Source: Candidatus Nitrotoga arctica
GTDB lineage: Bacteria > Pseudomonadota > Gammaproteobacteria > Burkholderiales > Gallionellaceae
NCBI RefSeq assembly: GCF_918378365.1
Contig: NZ_OU912926.1
Span: 310,001-374,000, forward strand
Length of the DNA: 64,000 bases
Direction: 5' to 3'
The notes under the pieces are model-generated. The model did not search any database. It was given only the letters and a program-made list of their open reading frames with translations, and was not told where the DNA came from. Below, piece by piece: positions 36,908 through 47,191 of the stretch (position 1 is the first letter of the stretch; each line of letters opens with the position of its first letter). The position numbers and the translations under genes were made by a program.

Positions 36908-37606
36908 TTAAGGCTTACTGTGATAAACGGTTGTATCTCCAATTAGTCGGCTGTCAGTATTATTCGGTATAGGCTCACTGAATTTTTGCTGGGCATCGAT
37001 TGGTAACAAGCTATTTTGTTCACGCACAGATTTAAGATAGCGTTGTATTTCGCCTTTTGTTGTTTGATCGGCGGTTGCCCTTTCAATATTTTTAATTGTG
37101 ATATTCGCGCCATATTCAATTAAAAGCTGGGCAGATTCCAGATTTCCCACCTTATGCAAAACGGTATTTCCTTTTTTAATAATCATACTTCCTGTTTCAA
37201 GTTGGACATTGGGGCTGGCCCCTGCAACTAATAAACGTTTAGTCACTTTAGGGAAGTCCACCCATATATACAAGGCGGTTAAGCCATCTTTATCTTGAAA
37301 TTTAGCGTCGGCACCGTGATCGAGTAAAAATATTGCAAGTTCGGGATCGTTAACATCGAATATGGGTGGACGATTATTATAATCTACAATGTTTGGATCA
37401 GCTCCATTGTCAACTAGCAGTTGTGCCGCCTCTGTACTTTCCACATAGTGCAACGCTGTTTTTCCAAAAAAATCTTGAATGTTTATATCCCCACCAAGTT
37501 TAATTGCGTTCTTCATTCCCTCTAAATCGTTGTCCATTGTTGCTATGATTATGGATTCATCAGGTTCATTTTGCATATTTATCTTCTGTAGGCTAAAGCG
37601 CTTCAA
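36908..37606 (-). CDS. Ankyrin-repeat protein
   Basis: 232 residues with about five ankyrin repeats (DFFGKTALHYVESTEAAQLL, NGADPNIVDYNNRPP, HGADAKFQDKDGLTALY, KGNTVLHKVGNLESAQLLIE). No signal peptide or membrane segment, so probably cytoplasmic. It lies alone, reading against modC. Ankyrin proteins bind other proteins; no partner can be inferred. Confidence 0.8.
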   Translation of the reverse strand: MKRFSLQKINMQNEPDESIIIATMDNDLEGMKNAIKLGGDINIQDFFGKTALHYVESTEAAQLLVDNGADPNIVDYNNRPPIFDVNDPELAIFLLDHGADAKFQDKDGLTALYIWVDFPKVTKRLLVAGASPNVQLETGSMIIKKGNTVLHKVGNLESAQLLIEYGANITIKNIERATADQTTKGEIQRYLKSVREQNSLLPIDAQQKFSEPIPNNTDSRLIGDTTVYHSKP

Positions 37607-37780
37607 ATATTTCTAGCGGAATTTACAGGCTCTATAATATTCCCGAGAATTTAGTGGGATAGTATTTCCGCTATATTAAATAGCTTGGTTATGAGAAAGA
37701 TATCCGTAACAGATAATTTGCATCTACAAAGTTTCCGCAGAATGGCTTAGTGTACATGCTCGGATCGTGCTTTGGTCTGG

Positions 37781-39037
37781 TTAAAATGGTTGTACTCGAA
37801 CAGCAGAACCTGCTTCAATGTTTCCCTGCGATACAGGTAACACAATAAAACAATTGGCTTTGCTCATTGAACTGAGAATTCCGGAGCATTGAGCGCCCGT
37901 TGTATGTACTATCCATCCGCCGTTTTTATCTTGACTGAGAATGCCGCGTTGAAACTCTGTTCGTCCGGGAGCTTTTCGGATAGGGCTGATGCAGGTAGCC
38001 TGGAACTCAAGGATTAGTTTGGGTTGTTGCCCCATAAGTACCCGTAAAGCGTCGCGAACGAACTGCTGGAAAGTTACCATGACTGCAACTGGGTTACCTG
38101 GTAATCCAAAAAAATGGCAAGTCCCGATCTTGCCATAAGCAAGTGGCTTGCCGGGTTTCATGGCTATTTTCCAGAATACAACCTCGCCAATTTCCGCTAA
38201 CAGTTGCTTGATATAGTCAGCCTCACCTACTGAAACTCCGCCGCTGGTTATGATGACATCAGCCCGCGCTGCAGCGTCTAGCAAGGCGACTTTGAGACTG
38301 GCTTTGTCGTCACGAATGGTACCCATGTCGATAATTTCTACTCCTAGCTCGCCCAACATGCCTAGCAGGGAATATCGATTACTGTTATAAATTTGACCAG
38401 GAGCCAAGGGTGTTCCTGGTTGCTGCAATTCGTCACCGGTTGAAAATAGCGCAACTTTTAGTTTGCGGTAAACTTTGACTTCACTCAAACCAAGCGAAGC
38501 CAGCAGGCCCATCTCGGCAGGGCGAATGATCTGTCCGCGAGCCAGTACCGTAGCGCCCTGCGTGATATCTTCCCCGACCAAGCGAATGTTCTGACCACGA
38601 AGATGCCCTTCCCCTATTTCAATAAAGGATCCTGCAACCTGAACGTGCTCTTGCATTACCACGCTATCACAGCCTTCAGGAATGAGGGCGCCAGTCATAA
38701 TGCGCACACATTCGCCTGCAGCAACATGACCCTCAAACATGCGTCCAGCATAGGCACTGCCAATAATAGCGAGTCTGCCAGGAGCAGTTGCCAAGTCGTC
38801 ACTGTGCACAGCGTAACCATCCATTGCTGAGTAGTTGTGCGGCGGCACATTCATAGGGGAAAGTATGTCTGCTGCCAACGTGCGATGCAATGCATCGCTC
38901 ACGTTGATCGATTCATTCTCCGCGAGTGGCGCGAGAAACTGTTGGATAAGCTGGCGTGCTTGTTCTACCGGCATTGAATCGGGATCATAATCACCCATTG
39001 TTTCAAGGGTGGATAAGAAAGAAAACTTGGATTCCAT
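37781..39037 (-). CDS. moeA: Molybdopterin molybdenumtransferase
   Basis: 418 residues. MoeA features: DALHRTLAADILSPMNVPPH, MDGYAVHSDD, the GDEL loop (LFSTGDELQQPG), TSGGVSVGEADYIKQLL and FGLPGNPVAVMVTF. It inserts molybdenum into adenylated molybdopterin. Reads leftward, downstream of moaA with a 147-base gap. Confidence 0.96.
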   Translation of the reverse strand: MESKFSFLSTLETMGDYDPDSMPVEQARQLIQQFLAPLAENESINVSDALHRTLAADILSPMNVPPHNYSAMDGYAVHSDDLATAPGRLAIIGSAYAGRMFEGHVAAGECVRIMTGALIPEGCDSVVMQEHVQVAGSFIEIGEGHLRGQNIRLVGEDITQGATVLARGQIIRPAEMGLLASLGLSEVKVYRKLKVALFSTGDELQQPGTPLAPGQIYNSNRYSLLGMLGELGVEIIDMGTIRDDKASLKVALLDAAARADVIITSGGVSVGEADYIKQLLAEIGEVVFWKIAMKPGKPLAYGKIGTCHFFGLPGNPVAVMVTFQQFVRDALRVLMGQQPKLILEFQATCISPIRKAPGRTEFQRGILSQDKNGGWIVHTTGAQCSGILSSMSKANCFIVLPVSQGNIEAGSAVRVQPF

Positions 39038-39184
39038 GAAGTGTCCTTTGCTAAATTTGGCAGCCGGATAAAACTTTGAAGATCACAGCATAATTACCAG
39101 ACTGATTTCAGCTTCGCTTGATATGGGTAGTGCTGCCTGGATGAGTGATTTTGACGCACCTGACAGAAGATGCGTACTTGTAAA

Positions 39185-40327
39185 CTATCCTCCGATATAA
39201 GACATTTCAATCTTTTTGCCTGTTTGTGTCTTGCTCTTTGTGTTTGCACTCCGTAACTCTGAATAGCGATCCGCGCGCAACCGCCATAGGTGTGCAAGGG
39301 CAGTAGAGATTTCTTGATCTGTTTTCCCGCTCTGCATTAGTGCTCGCAAATCGTGGCCACTTTCTGCAAAGAGGCAGGTATATAGTTTGCCTTCGGTGGA
39401 CAACCTGGCACGAACGCATTCGTGACAAAAGGTCTTAGTGATGCTCGAGATCACTCCGATTTCACCCCCGCCATCCTGATAGCGCCAACGCTCTGCAGTC
39501 TCGCCAGTGTAGTTTGGTTCGATTTCTTCAAGTGGCATGTGGGCGGAAATTCGTCTCACTACTTCGGCAGAGGGAATCACTTCGCCCATTTCCCAATGGT
39601 TAGAAGTTCCTACATCCATGTATTCGATGAATCGCAGTATGAAGGGGGAATCTTTGAAATAGCGTGCCATAGGTACGATTTCCTGGTCGTTCATACCACT
39701 TTTGACAACCATGTTTACCTTAATTGGGCCGAGGCCTACTGAATGGGCGACATCTAGACTGCGCAAAACATCCGATACCGGAAAATCAACGCCGTTCATG
39801 CGCTTGAAAGTGGCATCATCCAGTGAATCCAGAGAGACCGTAACACGATTTAATCCTGCATCTTTCAGGGATTGAGCTTTTTTTCCGAGTAACGCGCCAT
39901 TAGTAGTCAGTGTCAGATCCAAGTCACTGCCATCGTATGTTTTCAGCTTGGCAAGCATCTCAATTAAATTTTCTACGTGTTTGCGTAATAGGGGCTCACC
40001 ACCCGTAAGACGGATTTTCTGAACGCCATGGTTAACGAAAATTTGTGCGATACGAGTGATTTCTTCAAAAGTCATCATTGAAGCCCGTGGCATAAATACA
40101 TGATCTTTGCCGAATGATTCTATAGGCATGCAATATACGCATCGGAAATTACATCGATCTGTGAGTGAAATACGCAAATCCTGTAATGGGCGTCCAAACG
40201 CGTCACCGATAAGCCCATTTGGCTCTTCTATAACGGCGGGGATGACTGGAGCTGTCTTAGAATGACGATAATCTATAATTGGAATTATTTTTTTAGGCAT
40301 GGCATTAGGCCCAATATATTCAGGCAT
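39185..40327 (-). CDS. moaA: GTP 3',8-cyclase MoaA
   Basis: 380 residues. Radical-SAM cluster CNFRCVYC, then [21 protein letters not shown]-terminal second Fe-S cluster with Cys near [19 protein letters not shown]; the chain ends in GG, as in the family. First step of molybdopterin synthesis. About 40 residues precede the family start ([18 protein letters not shown]); the ATG could be 40327 or 40300. No molybdenum-cofactor riboswitch could be seen upstream. Confidence 0.95.
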   Translation of the reverse strand: MPEYIGPNAMPKKIIPIIDYRHSKTAPVIPAVIEEPNGLIGDAFGRPLQDLRISLTDRCNFRCVYCMPIESFGKDHVFMPRASMMTFEEITRIAQIFVNHGVQKIRLTGGEPLLRKHVENLIEMLAKLKTYDGSDLDLTLTTNGALLGKKAQSLKDAGLNRVTVSLDSLDDATFKRMNGVDFPVSDVLRSLDVAHSVGLGPIKVNMVVKSGMNDQEIVPMARYFKDSPFILRFIEYMDVGTSNHWEMGEVIPSAEVVRRISAHMPLEEIEPNYTGETAERWRYQDGGGEIGVISSITKTFCHECVRARLSTEGKLYTCLFAESGHDLRALMQSGKTDQEISTALAHLWRLRADRYSELRSANTKSKTQTGKKIEMSYIGG

Positions 40328-41566
40328 GGTAGTAGTTGATTATCATGGGTTCAATACTTACACTCAGGCTATAACGCAGCTTAATATTTAAGAAAGCCTA
40401 AAGGTAGGTGGCAATCTTATTTTACAGATACTTGTTAGAACTTTATTACTTTTAGTTCGCATCTTTTAGTAACAGCAAAATATTTGATTGGATTCGGCAT
40501 AGTCCAATGCTTGCACGGGATTTTGTTTTGGTTTTATAGGAATAATAATATACAAAGAGTACATGTAGTTATTTACATAATTAGTTAAAAATTATCCAGC
40601 ATGACTAAATAACCACCTATTAGAAAATTCTTAAACTAACTCCGCACAGCAAATTGTTCGTGAGAATACACGATTGAAAGCATTTATTGCAATGCAAATA
40701 TAAGTGTGTTGTGCATGAACTTTTTATTGTAGTGACCTTCGGGAAAAATGGAGTCCGACGCTGCAGTAGAAACTGGAACCTTCAAATTGTGTTCGTTCAG
40801 AAGATTGTGGGTCACCATGCCCTAGGCATTCAAGAGCAAAAATATACAGCGCAAAGAAAAAAGACGAGGTGATTTGTAATTTTGAAGCCAGAAGAGCAAC
40901 GGCTAGCGCATCAAGCAAATATTCGGGACAAGGCGCTATTTCAAATATCATGTCATGTCATCTTCATTTCATGAACTTATCCAGCACTGCATGAAATCGA
41001 AAGAATATGCCTGGGGAAAACCAAACCATTCTTCTAGCAATAATCGACGATAATCTCCATATGTGTGCTACAGCACAGACCTCTCTCTTTAATCAGAGAG
41101 ATAATAAAAGTCTAGGTTTATTCAATTCATATAACCATATAACTGTTTCTAATAGTACAAAATTATTTTTTGTTGAAGGGAAGCTCGCGCTTACCCGTTC
41201 TAAGGGCGGGAATATTACATCCAATTATTCAGGCTCATTGATCCCGACCAACTCTCCTTTATTGATTCGGAGGAACTGAACGCTTCGCAGCAGTTACCGG
41301 GGTCAGGGATTCTTTGAAGAAATATCTCATATCCAAAGTGGACTAAGAGGAGGCTGAAGGCATATTGCTCATGTCCTATGGGTTAAAGATCTTAATGATA
41401 AGGATGGAAACGACGAAGATTTAAAAGTCGTGAAGCCATTTTTATGATGAGCAATACAGTTTGTTTATTCTTCTAGTATTTGCGGTAACCATAAGCGCGA
41501 TCGCTTTGTACTTATCGCACCAGACGGTTAAAAATCAATAGTTAATGTCAATTTAAAGGACGCCAC
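40328..41566. other. Gene-poor stretch of 1.2 kb
   Basis: AT-rich, with only short frames lacking ribosome sites. A frame at 41007-41279 has no recognised family. Just before 41540 a peptide with a membrane helix (LLVFAVTISAIALYLSHQ, then TVKNQ, stop) reads rightward but has no start codon, so it may be the end of a lost gene. A small hairpin (TCTCTC/GAGAGA) lies near 41080-41102. I see no RNA gene or repeat of note. Confidence 0.5.
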
Positions 41567-42073
41567 ATGAATAAATTAATATTAGCTGCAACATTAATAG
41601 CAGGAGTTCCACTGTCTTTTGCAGAAGGATTGCTGGAAAATCCAGTGGTGGACAGCACCGAATCAGGAATTGGTGTAATTTCGGGTTGGCATTGCACGGC
41701 AACGCGAATTGATATAGTAATTGACGGATTGAGTGTGGGGAAAGCCGGAAGCGGCACTAGCCGAAATGACACAACGGGTATTTGCGGACGCTCTGACTCA
41801 GGTTATTCCCTCTTGTACAACTACAATATTCTTTCCCCTGGAAGTCATACTATAAGTGCATATGCGGACGGGGGAGTATTTGAAACTCGTCAATTCAATA
41901 CAGTTCAATCAGGCGGGGAAGAGTATCTTAGTGGAATTTCTAAAACAGCAATAATCTCTGATTTCCCATCTCCTGGCAGAATAGCAACATTGCAGTGGAG
42001 CCAGGCAAAGCAAAGCTTTGTTATTACAGGAATAAGCGCCCCAGCTGCTGTCGCAGGAGCAGCTGCCAATTAA
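41567..42073 (+). CDS. Small secreted protein, unknown
   Basis: 168 residues. Signal peptide MNKLILAATLIAGVPLSFAE with likely cleavage after the FA motif. The mature part has two Cys (HCTATRIDIVIDG, GICGRSDSGYSLLYNYN) and a beta-rich pattern ending SGISKTAIISDFPS. AAAGTT-type leader AAAGGA stands before the ATG. I recall similar GW-C-x-IDG repeats in unannotated exported proteins but no function. Confidence 0.65.
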   Translation: MNKLILAATLIAGVPLSFAEGLLENPVVDSTESGIGVISGWHCTATRIDIVIDGLSVGKAGSGTSRNDTTGICGRSDSGYSLLYNYNILSPGSHTISAYADGGVFETRQFNTVQSGGEEYLSGISKTAIISDFPSPGRIATLQWSQAKQSFVITGISAPAAVAGAAAN

Positions 42074-42317
42074 AACTGCTCTCGACTAGAGGGAAGAGAG
42101 CGGAATGGAGAAGCTTACAAATAACTCTCCACTTAATGCACGTCAGAGGTGCGTCGAGTCATAAATAATTCATCTGTAATTATCTGCACTCAATAGCAAT
42201 AAGCAGCGGAGAGTGGTTGTATGTTAATTGAGTAGGTGTGCACTGAAAAACTGTGCTTGACCTGCAAAACGCATTATTGCTTCGCTTGGGTGCCTCTAGA
42301 GTATTCAACTTGGTTTC

Positions 42318-42596
42318 TTGTCCACTTTTTTTGCCCTCTCTGCGGCTTATTGTAGCTTTCCATCAGCGTCCGATAGGGGCACGATGTGCCCCGACATTCG
42401 CCACGAACGCCATTGCATCGGGACGATTCCACGTACTCATGATTTCGGCCAGAGTGGCATAGGTGTCGATTGGTACGGCACCAGCTTGAACGACACCGGC
42501 AAGCGTGAGGGTTGTGCTTCTCCTTGAGGTTGGACAATGCATTCGCACCGTCAGAATGAAATGCCATGCCGGTCGGGATGACCAGCATGGCACGAA
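42318..42596 (-). pseudogene. Frameshifted isochorismatase-family hydrolase (3' end)
   Basis: Leftward frames give [20 protein letters not shown] and [20 protein letters not shown], then a stop; the next frame continues [12 protein letters not shown]. This matches the C-terminal third of YcaC-type isochorismatase-family hydrolases, broken by a one- or two-base change near 42380. The N-terminal two thirds, with the catalytic Asp and Cys, are missing. It follows a pirin gene, a pairing seen elsewhere. Confidence 0.6.
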
Positions 42597-43463
42597 CTAG
42601 TGAGAAATCTGCGCGAAGCGCCCGCTGTTGAAGTCCGTGATAGCCTGGACAATCTCCTCTTGACTGTTCATCACGAACGGCCCCTGCCCGACGATCGGTT
42701 CGTCAATTGGCTCGCCGCTAAGCAGCAGCACCACCGCTTCGTTGTTTGCTTCGATAGACACGGCGCTTCCTGCGCGATCCAGTAGCACCAGCTGCGCCTC
42801 GCGTGCGACGGTGCTGTCGTTGACCAATATCGTGCCTCGCAAAACGATAAGCGCCGAGTTCCAGCCATCCGGCACGGACAGCTCACAGACCCCCCCCTGA
42901 TTCAGACGCAAATCCCACACTTTCATGGGCGTGAAGGTATGTGCTGGGCCGACATGCCCCTTGTAGTCACCTGCAATTACCCGCACCGTGCCAGCACCGT
43001 CAGGCAGAGCTACAGCCGGGATGTCGCGATTGAGGATGGCTTGGTAACCCGGCGTGGTCATTTTATCCTTGGCTGGTAGGTTCACCCACAATTGCACCAT
43101 TTCCAACATGCCGCCGGAGCGAGTGAACGCCTCGGAATGAAATTCTTCGTGCAGAATGCCGGCACCAGCCGTCATCCACTGCACGTCTCCGGGGCCGATC
43201 ACACCGCCTTGACCTGTGGAGTCGCGGTGCGCAACCTCGCCCTTGTAGACGATGGTGACGGTTTCGAAGCCACGATGTGGGTGCGGATCTACTCCACGCG
43301 GATGGTCTACAGAGCTGAACTCGGCCGGGCCGGCGTAATCCAGCAGCAGAAATGGGCTTAGCTGCTTCCCATGGGTCTGGTAAGAAAACATCGAACGAAC
43401 GGGAAAGCCGTCTCCGACCCAATGCGAGCCGGGCGCGTTGTAAACACCGAGGATACTTTTCAT
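42597..43463 (-). CDS. Pirin-family cupin protein
   Basis: 288 residues. N-terminal cupin with VDPHPHRGFETVTIVYKGEV, HRDSTGQGGVIGPGDVQWMT, and HEEFH metal-binding residues; a second cupin follows (VWDLRLNQGGVCELSVPDGW). Pirins act as metal-dependent quercetinases or regulators. The start is ATG 43463: AAGGAG lies directly before ATG 43469, too close, and six bases before 43463. Confidence 0.92.
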   Translation of the reverse strand: MKSILGVYNAPGSHWVGDGFPVRSMFSYQTHGKQLSPFLLLDYAGPAEFSSVDHPRGVDPHPHRGFETVTIVYKGEVAHRDSTGQGGVIGPGDVQWMTAGAGILHEEFHSEAFTRSGGMLEMVQLWVNLPAKDKMTTPGYQAILNRDIPAVALPDGAGTVRVIAGDYKGHVGPAHTFTPMKVWDLRLNQGGVCELSVPDGWNSALIVLRGTILVNDSTVAREAQLVLLDRAGSAVSIEANNEAVVLLLSGEPIDEPIVGQGPFVMNSQEEIVQAITDFNSGRFAQISH

Positions 43464-43572
43464 GGCCATCTCCTTGTGATAGTGACAAATTAGTTGCCGG
43501 CAAGCTTCTCATGTAGTTAGTGATATTCGAATTTTGACTATCCTGGAATCGTACTAAACGTATGAAGAGACC

Positions 43573-44466
43573 TTAACGTAATAGCTGGTTTCTTTGAAAT
43601 CCTGAACCAGGGCCAAAAAACTCAACCATCAAAAAATCTTCAAGCCCCTCATTATCTTCCATACGTGCTGACAGGACGACAACGCGGTTGAGGCGGTGTG
43701 ATTCCCAATTAAAATCTCCTTTGAAATGTTTACGAATCAGCTCGATCATTCTGCGAATAATTGCGCGTTCTACATCCCCATTTAACCCGGCATCGACTTC
43801 GATAACCTCGCGCCGAGAATTGTTATAGTCTGTTGTCCAGCCTCGAAATGAAAATTGAGCGGTCCTGACCCCCCTACTGATAATTTGAAACACACCGCTC
43901 GTACCTTCTGGCTGCAGGTTGCGCCTGATGTTAGCCATCCTTTTTTCGTCAGCTGAAAGCTGGCGTGGGTTAGACAGGGTTTCTGTATTTTCTCGTTCAT
44001 CAGAAATCTCGGCTGCCTGACGGCGTGCTCTGGCGGCATTAATATAGCTTGCCAAATCGGTGGGAGGCGCTGAATGTGGAGCTGGGGGGATCGCTAATGG
44101 GACCTCAGTTTCTGTGACTGTTTTTTCCGGTAAAGGTTTAATCGGTATTTCTGGTTCGATAGGCCGAGGTTGAGGCGAAGGTGGCGGTTCATGTTTCGGC
44201 TCGGGCTCAGGTTTGGGTTTAGGCTCAAGTTTAGGCTCAGGTTTAGGAGGTTCAATCTGAGAACTCGATTTTGGGGTAGAGGATTCTTGTTCGGGTTTTG
44301 GGTCGGGCAATTCTACAAAGCGTGCATCAATTGGCGGCAAAGAAACAATCTCTTCCTTGGGAGATTTCAGGAAATAGCCAAATTCCCAAATGAGGACCAG
44401 CCAAATGAGGGCCGCCAGTGGTATTGGCCACCAGAATCGAATCTCCTTCGATCTTGATTCGGACAT
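43573..44466 (-). CDS. TonB/TolA-like energy-transducing protein
   Basis: 297 residues. N-terminal membrane helix (PIPLAALIWLVLIWEFGYF), then a Pro/Glu/Lys-rich periplasmic linker (PKPEPKLEPKPKPEPEPKHE), and a C-terminal globular domain (VIEVDAGLNGDVERAIIRRM, RVVVLSARMEDNEGLE). The linker and N-terminus are TonB/TolA-like; the C-terminus is not the usual TonB domain. Start ATG 44466, eleven bases after the exbD stop. With ExbB and ExbD it would transmit proton-motive force to an outer-membrane partner; the partner is unknown. Confidence 0.8.
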   Translation of the reverse strand: MSESRSKEIRFWWPIPLAALIWLVLIWEFGYFLKSPKEEIVSLPPIDARFVELPDPKPEQESSTPKSSSQIEPPKPEPKLEPKPKPEPEPKHEPPPSPQPRPIEPEIPIKPLPEKTVTETEVPLAIPPAPHSAPPTDLASYINAARARRQAAEISDERENTETLSNPRQLSADEKRMANIRRNLQPEGTSGVFQIISRGVRTAQFSFRGWTTDYNNSRREVIEVDAGLNGDVERAIIRRMIELIRKHFKGDFNWESHRLNRVVVLSARMEDNEGLEDFLMVEFFGPGSGFQRNQLLR

Positions 44467-44476
44467 GCTTACCACG

Positions 44477-44878
44477 TCATTTATGTTTTACCGCAATCAA
44501 AAAATGTTCGGCACCGGCGGATCGAGCCTGCAACATCGCCTGCACTACCATGCCTTGCGGTGCTTCGTTGTCTGCTGATACGACCACGCTTTGTTGTGAA
44601 GCGTGTAACAGCGGCTTGAGCGTGGTGGCCAGGGTTTCCAGTGTTACGGGAACACGATTGATAAAGATTTTGCTATCACCCGTCAGGGTCAACGTTACCG
44701 GTGCGTCAGCACGGAGCTTTTCGGCTTCTCCTTGGGGAAGATTCACCTGCAGGGAATCAAGATTCTGCATCGACAATGAAGACAGCATGAATGTCACCAG
44801 TAAGAAAAACATCACATCAATCATTGGAATGATCTCAATGCGCCCCTTGCGATACGTTCTGGATTTACGCAGTTTCAT
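44477..44878 (-). CDS. exbD: ExbD/TolR-family protein
   Basis: 133 residues. One membrane helix (IDVMFFLLVTFMLSSLSM) with the conserved Asp of the family in IPMIDVMFF. The periplasmic domain follows. Proton channel partner of ExbB. Symbol is by family; TolR is an alternative. Confidence 0.85.
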   Translation of the reverse strand: MKLRKSRTYRKGRIEIIPMIDVMFFLLVTFMLSSLSMQNLDSLQVNLPQGEAEKLRADAPVTLTLTGDSKIFINRVPVTLETLATTLKPLLHASQQSVVVSADNEAPQGMVVQAMLQARSAGAEHFLIAVKHK

Positions 44879-44883
44879 GGGCG

Positions 44884-45513
44884 CTATCCCTGCTGATCCA
44901 AACGGATGTGATCAATCAGGCGTGTACCAAGGCGCTCCATTTCATCCATTGTTTGTGATTGCAGACGAGAAAAATAATTAAATCCAAATAAGGCAATCAG
45001 CGCGATTAATAAGCCGACAGCAGTTGCAATAAGTGCCTGAGCAACGCCTCCGGTCACCCCTGTAGGATTGACGATGCCGCTGCCTCCAATTATCTGGAAG
45101 GCATGCATCATTCCAATAATTGTTCCCATCAGTCCCAGCAAAGGCGCCGCGGTGACGATCGTTTCTAACACCCATAACCGACGTGCGAGAGATGTTTCAA
45201 TCACCAAAGCTTCATCAGCTGCACGAGATTCAGTCCACCATGAAGGTCGATGTCGGTTGGCGATCACCACCTCAAAGAACCGCTTGTAGTAATGACGCTC
45301 GTTCAGCCCGGAAAGTATCTTTTCCAAGTCTTCCCATGCGAAACCATAAGTTTCAACAAGGTTTAGCAAATCATATGAAAGTCGTGCATAACGCCAATAG
45401 AGAAATGCCTTCTCAAGCATAATGGCTAAAGCGATTATCCCCAGTAAAGACAATGGCAGGATAATCATCCCGCCGAGTTTAAATGCGATCCAGGCTTGTT
45501 GTAGTTCTTGCAT
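44884..45513 (-). CDS. exbB: ExbB/TolQ-family protein
   Basis: 209 residues with three membrane helices (LGGMIILPLSLLGIIALAIM, then ETIVTAAPLLGLMGTIIGMM, and ALIATAVGLLIALIALFGFN). Proton channel of the ExbBD/TolQR type. ATG 45513 is chosen because GGAGAT stands six bases before it; a TTG at 45525 would lack a site. First gene of a three-gene operon with exbD and the TonB-like gene. Confidence 0.88.
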   Translation of the reverse strand: MQELQQAWIAFKLGGMIILPLSLLGIIALAIMLEKAFLYWRYARLSYDLLNLVETYGFAWEDLEKILSGLNERHYYKRFFEVVIANRHRPSWWTESRAADEALVIETSLARRLWVLETIVTAAPLLGLMGTIIGMMHAFQIIGGSGIVNPTGVTGGVAQALIATAVGLLIALIALFGFNYFSRLQSQTMDEMERLGTRLIDHIRLDQQG

Positions 45514-45970
45514 GGTTATCTCCAAATGAAAGGGATAATCCCCATTTGCTTGTTAAAAAGCTTATTGATTACCAGGAAAATTTTCGTCGTGGTCCAAACT
45601 GAGATACATCTGTTCCAATTTTAATTCCCTGAACTTTCTCATTTTACTCAACTTTAGACATTCAGCCTTCATCTTTGCGTCAATCGAACGATGACACTAT
45701 TAAGCTGAAACAATAATAACTCTTGCTACCTGCTACTAATAGCTGCATTACACCCGCAATCTTGGACCGTCTTGTTTCTGGAAGATGAATATCGAGGGCT
45801 TCTGGTTGAAACCGTCCCTCTAGATGAATCTATGCCTAGGATTGACGTGAGCGTTCAGACAAAGGTGTGTTTTGAACTTGTGAGATAGGCAAGATTTAAA
45901 TCAATCAGGCCTTTCGGTATAACGTAATATTCACGCTTGTGTGTTAGCTTTCGACGGTTCAAAGAATTAA
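45514..45970. other. Intergenic region left of the defence island
   Basis: About 460 bases with no convincing gene. Frames are short and AT content is mixed. It holds the exbB promoter and probably the boundary of the accessory region that ends before greB. No repeat seen. Confidence 0.5.
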
Positions 45971-46252
45971 TCAACGTTAATGGTCAAATTGCGGGTCGAT
46001 CATGCGTTGCAAAAATTGCTGTCATCGCACAACTGGTCTGGACCATAGCGCGATTGGCTGAAAAAAATCGCTGCACAAACTAAAGCCAATTTGCTGGTGG
46101 ATCACTCCGCACTCGATGATCCAAACCTCATCTTCAAGTGTGAAGGAGGTGGCTTTACTCGGCTCGACAAGATATTTAACGGACAACTCCAGCGAGTGCT
46201 GGAAACCTTCAACGAATTCATCTGGAAAGATGGCGAGGCCAATGCGGCCTAA
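45971..46252 (+). pseudogene. Type I hsdR relic (3' end, internal stop)
   Basis: The frame ending at TAA 46250-46252 gives DWLKKIAAQTKANLLVDHSA, LDDPNLIFKCEGGGFTRLDK and IFNGQLQRVLETFNEF, the closing part of HsdR proteins of one type I class. Upstream in the same frame is KLRVDHALQKLLSSHNWSGP and then TAG at 46046-46048, where relatives have a Gln. The catalytic and helicase parts are absent. It is the first gene of a lost R-M-S order. Confidence 0.7.
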
Positions 46253-46273
46253 CTCGCACGGAAGCTGAATCAT

Positions 46274-47191
46274 ATGACCACACACGAAATCGTCGGCAAA
46301 CTCTGGAATCTATGTAATGTCCTCAAGGACGACGGCGTTACCTATCACCAGTACGTCACCGAACTGACCTATCTGCTGTTCCTGAAAATGGCTCGAGAAA
46401 CAGGCGAAGAGAACAAGCTGATACTCAAGCGTCCAGATAAAAACGGCAAATTAAAAATTGTACAGGGTGTGCTGTGGGCAGATTTAGTCAATGCTGCAGC
46501 ACCGCAACGGTTACGCAGTTATGAGGATTTGCTTCGCGACTATGCTCGTTACGGAGTTGGAATAGTGCAAGAGATTTATGCCAATTCCAGTACCTTCATA
46601 AAGAAGCCTGCTACGCTTTCCACGCTGGTGACTGACATCGATAAGCTCAATTGGTACAGCGTACATCGCGAAGACCTGGGGGATCTCTATGAAGGCTTGC
46701 TTGAAAAAAACGCCAACGAAAAGAAATCAGGTGCTGGGCAATACTTCACGCCGCGTGAACTCATCGACAGCATAGTCAGGGTAATGAAGCCCACGCTTGA
46801 GGATGTGATCCAAGACCCGGCAGCTGGTACAGGCGGATTCCTGATCGCAGCCAATCACTACCTGCGCGAACACACCAAGCCGGATGGCTGGACCGAAGCG
46901 CAGCAAAAGAAATATCACAACAGCACCTTCTATGGCATGGAACATGTGCAGGATACGCACCGGCTGGCGATGACGACATACCGTTCTGAATCATACGAAA
47001 GCGTACTAGGCAAGGCACCCCATTACCACGGGAAATTCGGAAACAGAGCATGGATCAGCCAGCATGGTTTTGAGGCGTGGATGTTGTTCAGCCTTGGACT
47101 TCACTACAAAATCAGGTTTGTAGTTGGGCTGGGTGTCGTAACGCGAGCGCCAAAAAGTACGCTTCAACTTCAAGGATGCGGAACACGGTGA
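46274..47191 (+). pseudogene. Truncated type I hsdM
   Basis: Residues 1-232 are a regular HsdM start: MTTHEIVGKLWNLCNVLKDD, LTYLLFLKMARETG, AGQYFTPRELIDSIVRVM, DPAAGTGGFLIAA and STFYGMEHVQDTHRLA. After about base 46970 similarity ends and unrelated sequence follows to a stop at 47191. The catalytic NPPF motif, normally next, is lost, so it cannot methylate. No hsdS remains. The break leads into the three-gene system. Confidence 0.85.

Noticed and set aside
40328..40500. Molybdenum-cofactor riboswitch before moaA
   Set aside because: No recognisable conserved core or pairing.
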